DNA of 64,000 nt, taken from positions 1,240,001 through 1,304,000 of the forward strand of contig NZ_CP016778.1 in the NCBI RefSeq assembly GCF_002288265.1, given 5' to 3'. Shown here one piece after another: positions 45,152-53,031 of this stretch; positions within the stretch are counted from its first letter, which is position 1, and every line of letters starts with the position of its first letter. The position numbers and the translations under genes are program-made. Below the pieces are notes generated by a model. It saw only the letters and a program-made list of their open reading frames with translations. It did no database searches and had not been told where the DNA came from. This DNA is from Candidatus Planktophila versatilis. Its GTDB lineage: Bacteria > Actinomycetota > Actinomycetes > Nanopelagicales > Nanopelagicaceae.

Positions 45152-45928
45152 ATGGGCCAGCTCTACTTCGCAACTGCCGCGCGTTCTGCGGTGGGTCTTG
45201 TCCGCAAGGGCAATGAAGATAGCGCTCTTACTTCACTGCACGTTATTGCCGTTGCCGATGGAATGGGCGGGCATGCAGCAGGAGAAGTTGCATCAAAGAT
45301 TGCAATCAATTCACTTGCCGAACTCACCTCAGTTATTACTCACCCAGATATTGATTCTGATTCTGCTGACGATCTCTTTGGCCAATCACTTCACACTATT
45401 GATACTCAGCTAAAGAGTGCGGCAGATGAAAACCCAGAGCTTTCGGGCATGGGAACTACGTTGACATCTCTCTTTCTCTCACAGGAAAAGATTGCCTTGC
45501 TCCACATTGGAGATTCCCGGGCATATCGGTTGCGGGCAAACTCATTTGAGCAACTCTCTCTCGACCACACCGTGATTCAAGAGCTACTTAGCCAAGGTGC
45601 AATTTCGGAGGCAGATATTGCAACGCATCCTCAGCGCTCGGTGCTCACTCAAGTCCTCATGGGCGATGGCATCACACACGCACCTCTACTGATTCTCGAA
45701 GGAAAAGTTAAAGATCGCTATCTAGTATGCAGCGACGGGTTGAGCTCTGTCTTAACCGAGAAAGAGATTAAGTCATTGATTAAAGGTAAGAATCGCAAAG
45801 AAGCTGTTGATGCTTTAGTTGATGCCACCTATATCAATGGCGCTCCCGATAACGTCACGGTAATCATCGCTGATCTGGTGGAGATAAGTGAAGATAGTTC
45901 GATTCTCACCTTAGGTGCCGCACAATGA
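45152..45928 (+). CDS. pstP: PP2C-family Ser/Thr phosphatase (PstP-like)
   Basis: Metal-dependent phosphatase of 258 residues. PP2C motifs are in order: RKGNEDS, VADGMGGHAAGE, GMGTTL, HIGDSRAYR, SLDHT, CSDGLSSVL and the terminal GAPDNVTVI. ATG at 45152 is chosen because earlier in-frame codons lie inside the divergent phosphodiesterase gene. Unlike mycobacterial PstP, no transmembrane anchor follows the catalytic domain, so it should be cytosolic. Overlaps the kinase gene by 4 nt (ATGA). It likely reverses phosphorylation by the adjacent kinase. Confidence 0.9.
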   Translation: MGQLYFATAARSAVGLVRKGNEDSALTSLHVIAVADGMGGHAAGEVASKIAINSLAELTSVITHPDIDSDSADDLFGQSLHTIDTQLKSAADENPELSGMGTTLTSLFLSQEKIALLHIGDSRAYRLRANSFEQLSLDHTVIQELLSQGAISEADIATHPQRSVLTQVLMGDGITHAPLLILEGKVKDRYLVCSDGLSSVLTEKEIKSLIKGKNRKEAVDALVDATYINGAPDNVTVIIADLVEISEDSSILTLGAAQ

Positions 45929-47472
45929 TGAATTCATTATTGGGTGCTCGCTACCTGCTTGGGGAAATGATTGGCACCGGTGGCATGGCCGATGTGTATA
46001 TTGCACAAGACCAACGTTTGTCACGAGAAGTAGCTATCAAAATCTTGCGGAGTGATTTAGCAAAAGATCCACTCTTCGTGGCTCGATTTAGAAAAGAAGC
46101 AAAAGCTGCTGCTGGCCTTAATCACCCAGCAATTGTTGCTGTTTATGACTCTGGTGAAGAACCTGCGCCGTATATCGTGATGGAACTTGTTTCTGGGCAC
46201 ACTCTGCGTGATCTGATTCACGACGGGGAAAGACTTCCGCTCCAGCGCGCACTAGAAATTGCCGAGGGCGTTCTTGCAGGCCTTGAGTATTCACATGCGC
46301 GAGCGATTGTTCACCGCGATATCAAGCCGGCGAATGTAATGATCACCGATAAAGGTGATGTGAAGGTGATGGACTTTGGAATCGCGCGTGCCATGGATGA
46401 TCTTGGTGCCACTCTTACCAGCACCTGGAATGTTGTGGGAACTGCGCAATATCTTTCACCTGAACAAGCTGTGGGTGAGCCCGCAGATTCACGAAGTGAT
46501 ATTTACTCAGCTGGATGCTTACTCTTTGAACTACTTTCGGGGCAACCACCATTTACTGGAGAAACTCCGGTATCAATTGCCTACCAACATGCTTCGAGCA
46601 CCGCTCCACTTATTCGCACCATACAACCAGATCTTCCAGAAGGAATTGAAACTATCCTTGCAGTTGCACTAGCCAAGAAACCTGCAGATCGTTACCAAAG
46701 TGCACAAGAAATGCTCGATGATATTGCTCGAGTACGTGCAGGTGAGAAAGTATTAGCCAAGGTTGTTAGCCCTCCAGTATTTACTCGTAAGTCTGCCCTT
46801 ATTTATGGTGGTGCCTTCTTTGCCGCAATTGCGCTAGCTATTGGTGGTTATTTATATAGTGGCAGCTCAAATAAGAATCTGGCGCAAATCCCTAATGTTG
46901 TGGGCTTGAGTGAGGCACAAGCACGCGCCCTCTTGAGCCAATACACAATCACGATTAGACGAGCGAATGACGGTGTTATTCCACGCGATCGAGTTGCAAG
47001 CCAAATTCCACTAGCAACAATGAGCGCCCAACCCGGATCATCGATCGTACTTACGATTTCAAAGGGTCCGGGAGAGGCAATTGTTCCTGATGATCTAATT
47101 GGTATGTCACTAATCGATGCGCGCGCAGCCCTTACCGCTGTTGGTCTACTTGTTTCACAGACCATTGCTGCTCCATCAGATGAACCACAGGGAACAGTGC
47201 TCGAAGTGACACCTGCAGTGGGCTCAGTTACCGATGCTGGCAGTGGAGTAATTCTCACAATTGCAAGTGGTGAAATCACTGTTCCAGACTTGGTTGGTGT
47301 GGAAGCAATTCAAGCTAAGACTTCGCTGATTCAAGCGGGTTTTCTTATCAACGAATTCTTTGATTTTGATCCGGAGCAACCACTCGGAGTTGTTATTCGC
47401 CAAGCACCTGATGCGGAGTCAACCCAAACAATTGGTAAATCAGTCACAATTACAATTAATAGAGAGCCTTAA
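45925..47472 (+). CDS. pknB: PASTA-domain Ser/Thr protein kinase (PknB-like)
   Basis: Membrane receptor kinase of 515 residues. The kinase domain has GTGGMADVY, VAIKI (lysine 39), HRDIKPANV and DFGIAR, and APE replaced by LSPEQ as in bacterial kinases. A single transmembrane helix lies at about 291-312. The extracellular part has three PASTA repeats beginning IPNVVGLS, VPDDLIGMS and VPDLVGVE, for muropeptide or lipid II sensing. With PstP it forms a two-gene signalling unit controlling growth and division. pknA, pbpA and rodA, often in the same cluster, are absent. It is convergent with the glutaminase gene and overlaps it by 4 nt. Confidence 0.94.
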   Translation: MMNSLLGARYLLGEMIGTGGMADVYIAQDQRLSREVAIKILRSDLAKDPLFVARFRKEAKAAAGLNHPAIVAVYDSGEEPAPYIVMELVSGHTLRDLIHDGERLPLQRALEIAEGVLAGLEYSHARAIVHRDIKPANVMITDKGDVKVMDFGIARAMDDLGATLTSTWNVVGTAQYLSPEQAVGEPADSRSDIYSAGCLLFELLSGQPPFTGETPVSIAYQHASSTAPLIRTIQPDLPEGIETILAVALAKKPADRYQSAQEMLDDIARVRAGEKVLAKVVSPPVFTRKSALIYGGAFFAAIALAIGGYLYSGSSNKNLAQIPNVVGLSEAQARALLSQYTITIRRANDGVIPRDRVASQIPLATMSAQPGSSIVLTISKGPGEAIVPDDLIGMSLIDARAALTAVGLLVSQTIAAPSDEPQGTVLEVTPAVGSVTDAGSGVILTIASGEITVPDLVGVEAIQAKTSLIQAGFLINEFFDFDPEQPLGVVIRQAPDAESTQTIGKSVTITINREP

Positions 47473-48098
47473 TTAGCTCTGCCGACTACTGGCGATAATC
47501 CAACTGCTCGCTTAGGTGCAGCTAGATCACCACATGTCACCAACCAATTAGCCAACATCTGATGTCCGTGTTCGGTTAAGACTGATTCTGGGTGGAACTG
47601 AACGCCTTCGATTGGCAAATTTCTATGCTTAAGTGACATGACCACACCAGATTCAGTTGACCCGGTAATTTCTAAGACATCTGGAACGGTATCTCGTTCT
47701 ACTGCAAGTGAGTGATAGCGAGTTGCAGTAAATGGTGAAGGCAGATTACTCAGTACTCCCGTTGCGTTATGAATAACTTCTGACGTCTTTCCATGTAAAA
47801 GCTCTGGAGCGCGAGAGACAGTGGCACCAAATGCTTCACCGATTGCTTGATGGCCAAGACAGACGCCAAATAACGGAATTGAATTCGCTGCGCAGTATTT
47901 GATCATCGCGATGCTGACCCCAGCCTTATCGGGAGTGCCCGGTCCTGGGGAGATTAAAACCCCGTCATATCGCGCAGCTTCATCGGCTGTGACTTCATCG
48001 TTTCGAACAACGGTGCATTCTGCCCCCAATTGTGCGAGGTATTGAACGAGGTTAAAGACGAACGAGTCGTAGTTATCGATGACGAGGATTCGAGCCAT
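47469..48098 (-). CDS. Glutamine amidotransferase, TrpG/PabA type
   Basis: Class I glutaminase of 209 residues, component II of aminodeoxychorismate or anthranilate synthase. The triad is visible: cysteine in GVCLGHQAIGE and histidine/glutamate in VQFHPESVLTEHG; the N-terminal DNYDSFVFNLVQYL is diagnostic. It supplies ammonia to a PabB or TrpE partner not in the window, and it may serve both. The position between crgA and pknB is the conserved actinobacterial one. Divergent from crgA with 29 bp between starts. Confidence 0.92.
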   Translation of the reverse strand: MARILVIDNYDSFVFNLVQYLAQLGAECTVVRNDEVTADEAARYDGVLISPGPGTPDKAGVSIAMIKYCAANSIPLFGVCLGHQAIGEAFGATVSRAPELLHGKTSEVIHNATGVLSNLPSPFTATRYHSLAVERDTVPDVLEITGSTESGVVMSLKHRNLPIEGVQFHPESVLTEHGHQMLANWLVTCGDLAAPKRAVGLSPVVGRAN

Positions 48099-48127
48099 GG
48101 TCCTAATTGTGCTGTAACCTTGCCCTC

Positions 48128-48394
48128 ATGCCAAAGTCGAAGTTGCGTAAGAAAGTCGCCGAGCAGCACGCTCACGAAGAACAGCATCACATCGAAGAAG
48201 AGTCACCGCTGCTCGAGAGCCCATCGTGGCTTGCCCCTGTGATGATTGCCAACTTCCTAATCGGCCTCTTCTGGATTGTCATCTTCTATGTCAGCGAAAC
48301 TCGCTACCCAATTCCGGGTATCGGAGCTTGGAACATGATTATTGGCTTTAGCTTTATTGCCGTGGGATTCTCGCTCGCAACTAAGTGGCGCTAA
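48128..48394 (+). CDS. crgA: Cell division protein CrgA
   Basis: Small membrane protein of 88 residues found in Actinobacteria, where it helps recruit septal peptidoglycan proteins. It has a basic N-terminus (MPKSKLRKK), a charged stretch, and two hydrophobic helices, the first after SPSWLAPVMIANFL and the second starting around AWNMIIGFSF; the PGIGAWN turn between them is characteristic. The ATG at 48128 is the natural start; the in-frame extension upstream is not conserved-looking. Confidence 0.9.
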   Translation: MPKSKLRKKVAEQHAHEEQHHIEEESPLLESPSWLAPVMIANFLIGLFWIVIFYVSETRYPIPGIGAWNMIIGFSFIAVGFSLATKWR

Positions 48395-48420
48395 GTAAGA
48401 AACTTTAGAACACTTCTTCC

Positions 48421-49650
48421 ATGGGCAAGAATGTTAAGCGTCAATTTCCCAAGCCTTCGGAGCTAGCCCCACTTCTTAAGTTCTCACTTCCTACTCTGCG
48501 CCGCAAGAAGCGTCGCTTAGAGAAGGCATACACAATCTGGGATTTACGCGATATTGCAAAGAAGCGCACTCCTAAAGGTCCGTTTGATTACACCGACGGG
48601 TCAGCAGAGAGTGAAGTTAGTCTAGAACGTGCTCGTCAAGCATTTGCCGATCTTGAATTTATTCCAAGTATTTTAAAAGATGTATCTACTGCAGATTTAA
48701 CTCGCACCTCACTCGGAGAAAAATTCTCAATGCCACTTGGTATTGCTCCAACCGGATTTACCCGCATGATGCAGACTGAAGGTGAAATTGCGGGAGCACG
48801 GGCTGCTGAAAAATATGGAATTCCATTTACGCTCTCAACCCTTGGCACAACAACTATTGAGGATGTTGTCACCGCAGCACCTGGTGGTCGCAATTGGTTC
48901 CAGTTATATATGTGGAAAGATCGCGAAGGAAGCATGGCGTTGGTCGAGCGTGCACAACGTGCTGGTGTGAAAAACCTAATGCTCACAGTTGATGTTCCTG
49001 CCGCCGGACAAAGAATTCGTGATTATCGAAATGGCCTCACCGTTCCACCGCGTCTGACAGCTGGAACAGTGATTAACGCTATTCCTCGACCTGCTTGGTG
49101 GATTAACTTTCTAACAACTCCCTCAATCGAATTTGCATCGATGAAGAATTGGGAGGGCACTGTAGGAGAACTCCTTGACTACATGTTCGACCCAACAATG
49201 ACATGGGAAGATCTGAAGTGGATTAGAGAACAGTGGAATGGAACGCTGACGGTCAAGGGAATTCAAAATCTTGATGATGCAAAAAAGGCGGCAGAGCTTG
49301 GAGCCGATGCGGTTCTACTCTCCAATCATGGCGGCAGGCAGCTCGATCGCGCTCCAGTAATGCTGCATTTACTCAGTGATATCAAGAAGGAATTTAAGAA
49401 AGATTACGAGATTCATATTGATACTGGAATTATGCATGGGGCTGATGTTCTGGCCGCTATCGCACTCGGTGCTCAATTTACTTATGTGGGCAGAGCTTAT
49501 TTATATGGCCTGATGGCTGGTGGCCAAGATGGCGTCGAGCGCGCACTTGAAATCATGCGCACGCAAATGGTTCGAAATATGAAGTTGTTGGGTGTGAATT
49601 CATTAGATGAGTTGACTCCTAAGCATGTGCGCTTCCTAAATCGCCAGTAA
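48421..49650 (+). CDS. FMN-dependent alpha-hydroxy-acid oxidizing protein (lactate dehydrogenase-like)
   Basis: TIM-barrel flavoprotein of 409 residues in the glycolate oxidase/L-lactate dehydrogenase family. Motifs include MPLGIAPTGFTRMMQTEGE, LSTLGTTTIEDV, WFQLYMWKDR, LTVDVPAAGQR, LTVKGI and the catalytic-histidine segment LSNHGGRQLDRAP, then DTGIMHGADVLAA. It oxidises an L-2-hydroxy acid, most simply L-lactate, to the keto acid, passing electrons to a carrier. Its insertion between crgA and the rhomboid gene, paired with a membrane Fe-S oxidoreductase, suggests that carrier. L-lactate from rhamnose breakdown is a possible source. Confidence 0.87.
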   Translation: MGKNVKRQFPKPSELAPLLKFSLPTLRRKKRRLEKAYTIWDLRDIAKKRTPKGPFDYTDGSAESEVSLERARQAFADLEFIPSILKDVSTADLTRTSLGEKFSMPLGIAPTGFTRMMQTEGEIAGARAAEKYGIPFTLSTLGTTTIEDVVTAAPGGRNWFQLYMWKDREGSMALVERAQRAGVKNLMLTVDVPAAGQRIRDYRNGLTVPPRLTAGTVINAIPRPAWWINFLTTPSIEFASMKNWEGTVGELLDYMFDPTMTWEDLKWIREQWNGTLTVKGIQNLDDAKKAAELGADAVLLSNHGGRQLDRAPVMLHLLSDIKKEFKKDYEIHIDTGIMHGADVLAAIALGAQFTYVGRAYLYGLMAGGQDGVERALEIMRTQMVRNMKLLGVNSLDELTPKHVRFLNRQ

Positions 49651-49667
49651 CGATTACCCTTACGCTC

Positions 49668-51713
49668 ATGAAGTTTGCGCTGGCAGGACTCTCTTATCTC
49701 ATTACTGCCTTCGCACTCATTTTTCTTACTGTGCGAGTGCGCCAATTAATTGCTATTTATAAGAAGCAGCAACCAGATCCCACTCGCAGCAACAATAAAT
49801 CTGCGCGGTTTAAGAACATGCTCACAGAAGTTCTTGGACATACCAAGATGCTCAACTTCACAGCCACGGGAATCGCTCACTGGTTTGTGATGATTGGTTT
49901 TGGTGCGCTATTCGGAACTCTTATCACCGCATATGGACAAGTAATTAACCCTGACTTTGCACTTCCTATCATTGGGCATTTTGTTGGATATGAACTCTTC
50001 GCTGAACTTATTGCCGCCCTCACCGGCGTTGGCATAGTTACCTTGATTGGCATTCGCCAAGTAACTCGTCTTCGCACGCGCAATCGTTTTAGTGGATCGA
50101 ATATGGGTAAGGCCTATTACATCGAGGCAACAATTCTTGGCATTGTTTTCTGTGTCATTGCACTTCGCGGTTTGGAAGGCGCACTCGCTAATGAAGAATC
50201 ATGGAACTGGCACTATGCAATTTCATGGCCGGCAGTTCTTGCCTTTAACTCTATGTCAGTTGCATCCCTTGAAAGTGCAATAGTTATCGTTGCAACGCTC
50301 AAGATTGTTATTTCAATGGCCTGGTTCATTGTGATTGCATCTGATTTCACTATGGGTATCGCCTGGCACAGATTCCTTGCCTTCTTTAATATTTACTACA
50401 AACGCAATATCGATCAACCAGCACTCGGTGCGCTGCCAGAGATGCTCTCAAAAGGTAAGCCGGTTAATTTCGAAGATCCGGCAGAAGATGATGTATTTGG
50501 GCTTGGAACGCGCGGAGATATCTCCTGGAAGGGCTTGCTGGATATGACCAGCTGCACCGAATGTGGTCGTTGCCAATCGCAATGTCCGGCCTGGCATACC
50601 GATAAACCACTTTCACCTAAGTTATTGATTATGGCGATGCGCGATCACGCGATGTCAAAGGTTGTCGAGACTGAGAACATTGTGGGTGAGAACGCTCCTA
50701 TCTCACTTGATGTCTTATGGTCTTGCACATCGTGTGGTGCTTGTGTTGAAGAGTGTCCGGTTGATATCGAACACGTTGATCACATCGTTAATATGCGTCG
50801 CTTCCAAGTATTAGTTGAATCCGAGTTTCCGACAGAGCTTGGTGGAACGTTTAGAAACCTGGAGAAGGCCGGCAACCCATGGGGTGCAAATAAGGCTGAC
50901 CGCGAGAGCTGGATTGCAGAGTGTGATTTCCCAGTACGCGTTGTTAGCGGTGAACTTCCAGAAGAAGTTGAATATCTCTTCTGGGTTGGCTGCGCTGGTG
51001 CATACGAAGATCGAGCAAAGAAGACAACAAAGGCTGTCGCTGAGTTACTACATATGGCCGGAGTTAACTTTGCCGTTCTAGGAAAACGTGAGACTTGCAC
51101 TGGAGATCCGGCACGTCGCTCCGGTAATGAATTTCTCTACCAAATTCTCTCCCAAGAAAACATCGCAACTTTTAACGAAACTTTTGGCGATAGATCAAAA
51201 GGTAAGAAGAAGGTTGTTGTTACCTGCCCGCATTGCTTCACAACTATTGGACGAGATTATGCACAGAGTGGTTTTGAGCTCGAAATGTTGCACCACACGC
51301 AATTACTTAACACTTTGATTAAAGAAGGGCGGCTGAAGCCAAGTCCTCATAAATCAGATAAGAAGCTGACTTATCATGACCCTTGCTACCTCGGTCGACA
51401 CAACCAAATTTATGCACCACCTCGCGAACTATTAGAGGCAAGTGGTTGCGATGTGGAAGAGATGCCACGTAATAAGGAACGATCATTCTGCTGCGGTGGT
51501 GGCGGTGGTCGCATGTGGATGGAAGAAAAACTTGGAACCCGCATCAACTTAAATCGTGTTGATGAAGCTATCGAAACTGGTGCGCAAGAAGTCGCTGTTG
51601 CCTGTCCATTCTGCCGAATCATGGTCGGCGATGGAATGGTGGCGCGGCAATCAGATGTTGAAGTACTAGATGTTGCCCAGATATTACTTAGAAGCGTGAA
51701 GGCTTCAGAGTAA
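49668..51713 (+). CDS. Membrane Fe-S oxidoreductase with two CCG domains
   Basis: A 681-residue protein with three parts. Residues 1-250 contain about five to six hydrophobic helices with histidines (TGIAHWFVM, IGHFVGYE), a possible b-haem or quinone site. Residues about 294-365 hold two [4Fe-4S] motifs, CTECGRCQSQCP and CTSCGACVEECP. The C-terminal half has two CCG domains (GCAGAYEDR at about 441 and CCGGGGGRMWMEE at about 607) like HdrB, GlpC and LutA. It probably relays electrons from the adjacent hydroxy-acid oxidase to quinone or the reverse. The 3' end overlaps the convergent rhomboid gene by 26 bp. Confidence 0.87.
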   Translation: MKFALAGLSYLITAFALIFLTVRVRQLIAIYKKQQPDPTRSNNKSARFKNMLTEVLGHTKMLNFTATGIAHWFVMIGFGALFGTLITAYGQVINPDFALPIIGHFVGYELFAELIAALTGVGIVTLIGIRQVTRLRTRNRFSGSNMGKAYYIEATILGIVFCVIALRGLEGALANEESWNWHYAISWPAVLAFNSMSVASLESAIVIVATLKIVISMAWFIVIASDFTMGIAWHRFLAFFNIYYKRNIDQPALGALPEMLSKGKPVNFEDPAEDDVFGLGTRGDISWKGLLDMTSCTECGRCQSQCPAWHTDKPLSPKLLIMAMRDHAMSKVVETENIVGENAPISLDVLWSCTSCGACVEECPVDIEHVDHIVNMRRFQVLVESEFPTELGGTFRNLEKAGNPWGANKADRESWIAECDFPVRVVSGELPEEVEYLFWVGCAGAYEDRAKKTTKAVAELLHMAGVNFAVLGKRETCTGDPARRSGNEFLYQILSQENIATFNETFGDRSKGKKKVVVTCPHCFTTIGRDYAQSGFELEMLHHTQLLNTLIKEGRLKPSPHKSDKKLTYHDPCYLGRHNQIYAPPRELLEASGCDVEEMPRNKERSFCCGGGGGRMWMEEKLGTRINLNRVDEAIETGAQEVAVACPFCRIMVGDGMVARQSDVEVLDVAQILLRSVKASE

Positions 51714-52245
51714 GCAATAACTTAGTCACTACAGCACCTGCGATAAGACCACCAAGGTGAGCGTGCCAATCTACGCCGCCAATAGTAAAACCCAGTGCAA
51801 AGTTCAGGGCAATGACAACGATGATGCTTTTAATGTCGCCGCCCATTCGCTTACCAATGACAACGAATGCACCGAATAAACCAAAGACCGCACCTGATAC
51901 TCCCACTGAATATCCGTTGTAGCCAAGACTGTATGCCGAAAAGAGTGAGCCGCCAATAAGTGAGATGAAGAAGATAATGAGAAATTTATTGCGGCCCATA
52001 AAGCGCTCTATCGGTGTTCCAAGTGAGTGCAGCGCAAGCATGTTAAATGCTAGGTGAATTGGAATTGTATTTGAGTTATCGTGCACGAGAGCCACAGTGA
52101 CAAGTCGATACCACTCGTTTGTTGATTTAAGTAATTCAATTCCATAAAGTCCAAATGTGCCAATGATTCCGGAATCAAGGAGTTCGTATAGGTAAAACGC
52201 GCAGATAATGGTGATTAGCGTTATGACTGTTGAACGCGATTTCAT
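51688..52245 (-). CDS. Rhomboid family intramembrane serine protease
   Basis: Integral membrane protein of 185 residues with six predicted helices. The catalytic serine lies in GVSGAVFGLFG and the histidine in DWHAHLGGLIAG; HLAFNMLAL, the oxyanion-loop H-x-x-x-N segment, is also present. It cleaves transmembrane substrates in the cytoplasmic membrane. The location next to the cyclophilin gene is conserved in Actinobacteria. Starts 15 bp downstream of the cyclophilin stop. Confidence 0.91.
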   Translation of the reverse strand: MKSRSTVITLITIICAFYLYELLDSGIIGTFGLYGIELLKSTNEWYRLVTVALVHDNSNTIPIHLAFNMLALHSLGTPIERFMGRNKFLIIFFISLIGGSLFSAYSLGYNGYSVGVSGAVFGLFGAFVVIGKRMGGDIKSIIVVIALNFALGFTIGGVDWHAHLGGLIAGAVVTKLLLTLKPSRF

Positions 52246-52260
52246 ACGCTTAGAAAAGTA

Positions 52261-52773
52261 CTACGCGATAGTGACGCTATTGATGACAACTGGCGTCACA
52301 GGCTTATCTTGAGCACCTGTTGGTGTTGCGCCAATCTTGTCTACGACAGCTTGTGAAGCGACATCTTTTACTTCACCGAAAATTGTGTGCTTGCGGTTTA
52401 GCCATGTTGTTGGTGCGACGGTGATAAAGAACTGTGAACCATTTGTTCCTGGTCCAGAGTTAGCCATGGCAAGGATGTATGGGCGATCGAATTGAAGCTC
52501 GCCATGGAATTCATCAGCGAACTGGTAACCAGGTCCGCCAAATCCTTGACCAAGTGGGTCTCCACCTTGGAGCATGAAGCCAGCGATGACGCGGTGGAAA
52601 ATAGTTCCGTCATATAAATTCTCATTTGATTTTTTACCTGTGCGAGGATCTGTCCACTCTTTGGCACCCGTTGCAAGACCAACAAAATTTTCAACAGTCT
52701 TTGGCGCATGGTTAGGAAATAGCTCAATGACGATGTCGCCGAGTGAGGTATGAAGGGTTGCAGTGTTTGACAT
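52261..52773 (-). CDS. ppiA: Peptidyl-prolyl cis-trans isomerase, cyclophilin type
   Basis: Cytoplasmic cyclophilin of 170 residues that speeds proline isomerisation. Family motifs: FHRVIAGFMLQGGDP with the catalytic arginine, FADEF, LAMANSGPGTNGSQFFIT and LNRKHTIFGEV. The start codon is one nucleotide from the 3' end of tRNA-Ala, so there is no room for a normal untranslated leader or ribosome binding site outside the tRNA. The message is therefore likely leaderless after tRNA processing. Confidence 0.94.
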   Translation of the reverse strand: MSNTATLHTSLGDIVIELFPNHAPKTVENFVGLATGAKEWTDPRTGKKSNENLYDGTIFHRVIAGFMLQGGDPLGQGFGGPGYQFADEFHGELQFDRPYILAMANSGPGTNGSQFFITVAPTTWLNRKHTIFGEVKDVASQAVVDKIGATPTGAQDKPVTPVVINSVTIA

Positions 52774-52774
52774 G

Positions 52775-52847
52775 TGGAGACCAGGGGAATCGAACCCCTA
52801 ACCTCTGCCTTGCAAAGGCAGCGCTCTACCAATTGAGCTAGGTCCCC
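52775..52847 (-). tRNA. tRNA-Ala (anticodon TGC)
   Basis: 73-nt cloverleaf. Acceptor GGGGACC pairs with GGTCTCC with one T-G wobble, discriminator A, T loop GGTTCGATTCC, anticodon loop TTTGCAA giving TGC. Thirteen bases downstream of tRNA-Ile and one base upstream of the cyclophilin ATG. CCA is not encoded. Confidence 0.95.
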
Positions 52848-52860
52848 GTATTAGAACGGG

Positions 52861-52935
52861 TGGGCCCAGGTGGACTTGAACCACCGACCTCTTCCTTATC
52901 AGGGAAGCGCTCTAACCAGGCTGAGCTATGGGCCC
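52861..52935 (-). tRNA. tRNA-Ile (anticodon GAT)
   Basis: 75-nt cloverleaf with acceptor GGGCCCA/TGGGCCC, discriminator A, T loop GGTTCAAGTCC and anticodon loop CTGATAA giving GAT. It lies between gyrA and tRNA-Ala, the standard actinobacterial order. CCA is not encoded. Confidence 0.95.
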
Positions 52936-53031
52936 GCTAGACGTACTTTCGTGCGTTTCGCAGAAGCGCAAGGTTACTTGAATATCATCAAGTAGCCAAA
53001 ACGGCCCCCATTACTACAGGCGTGAACCCTA

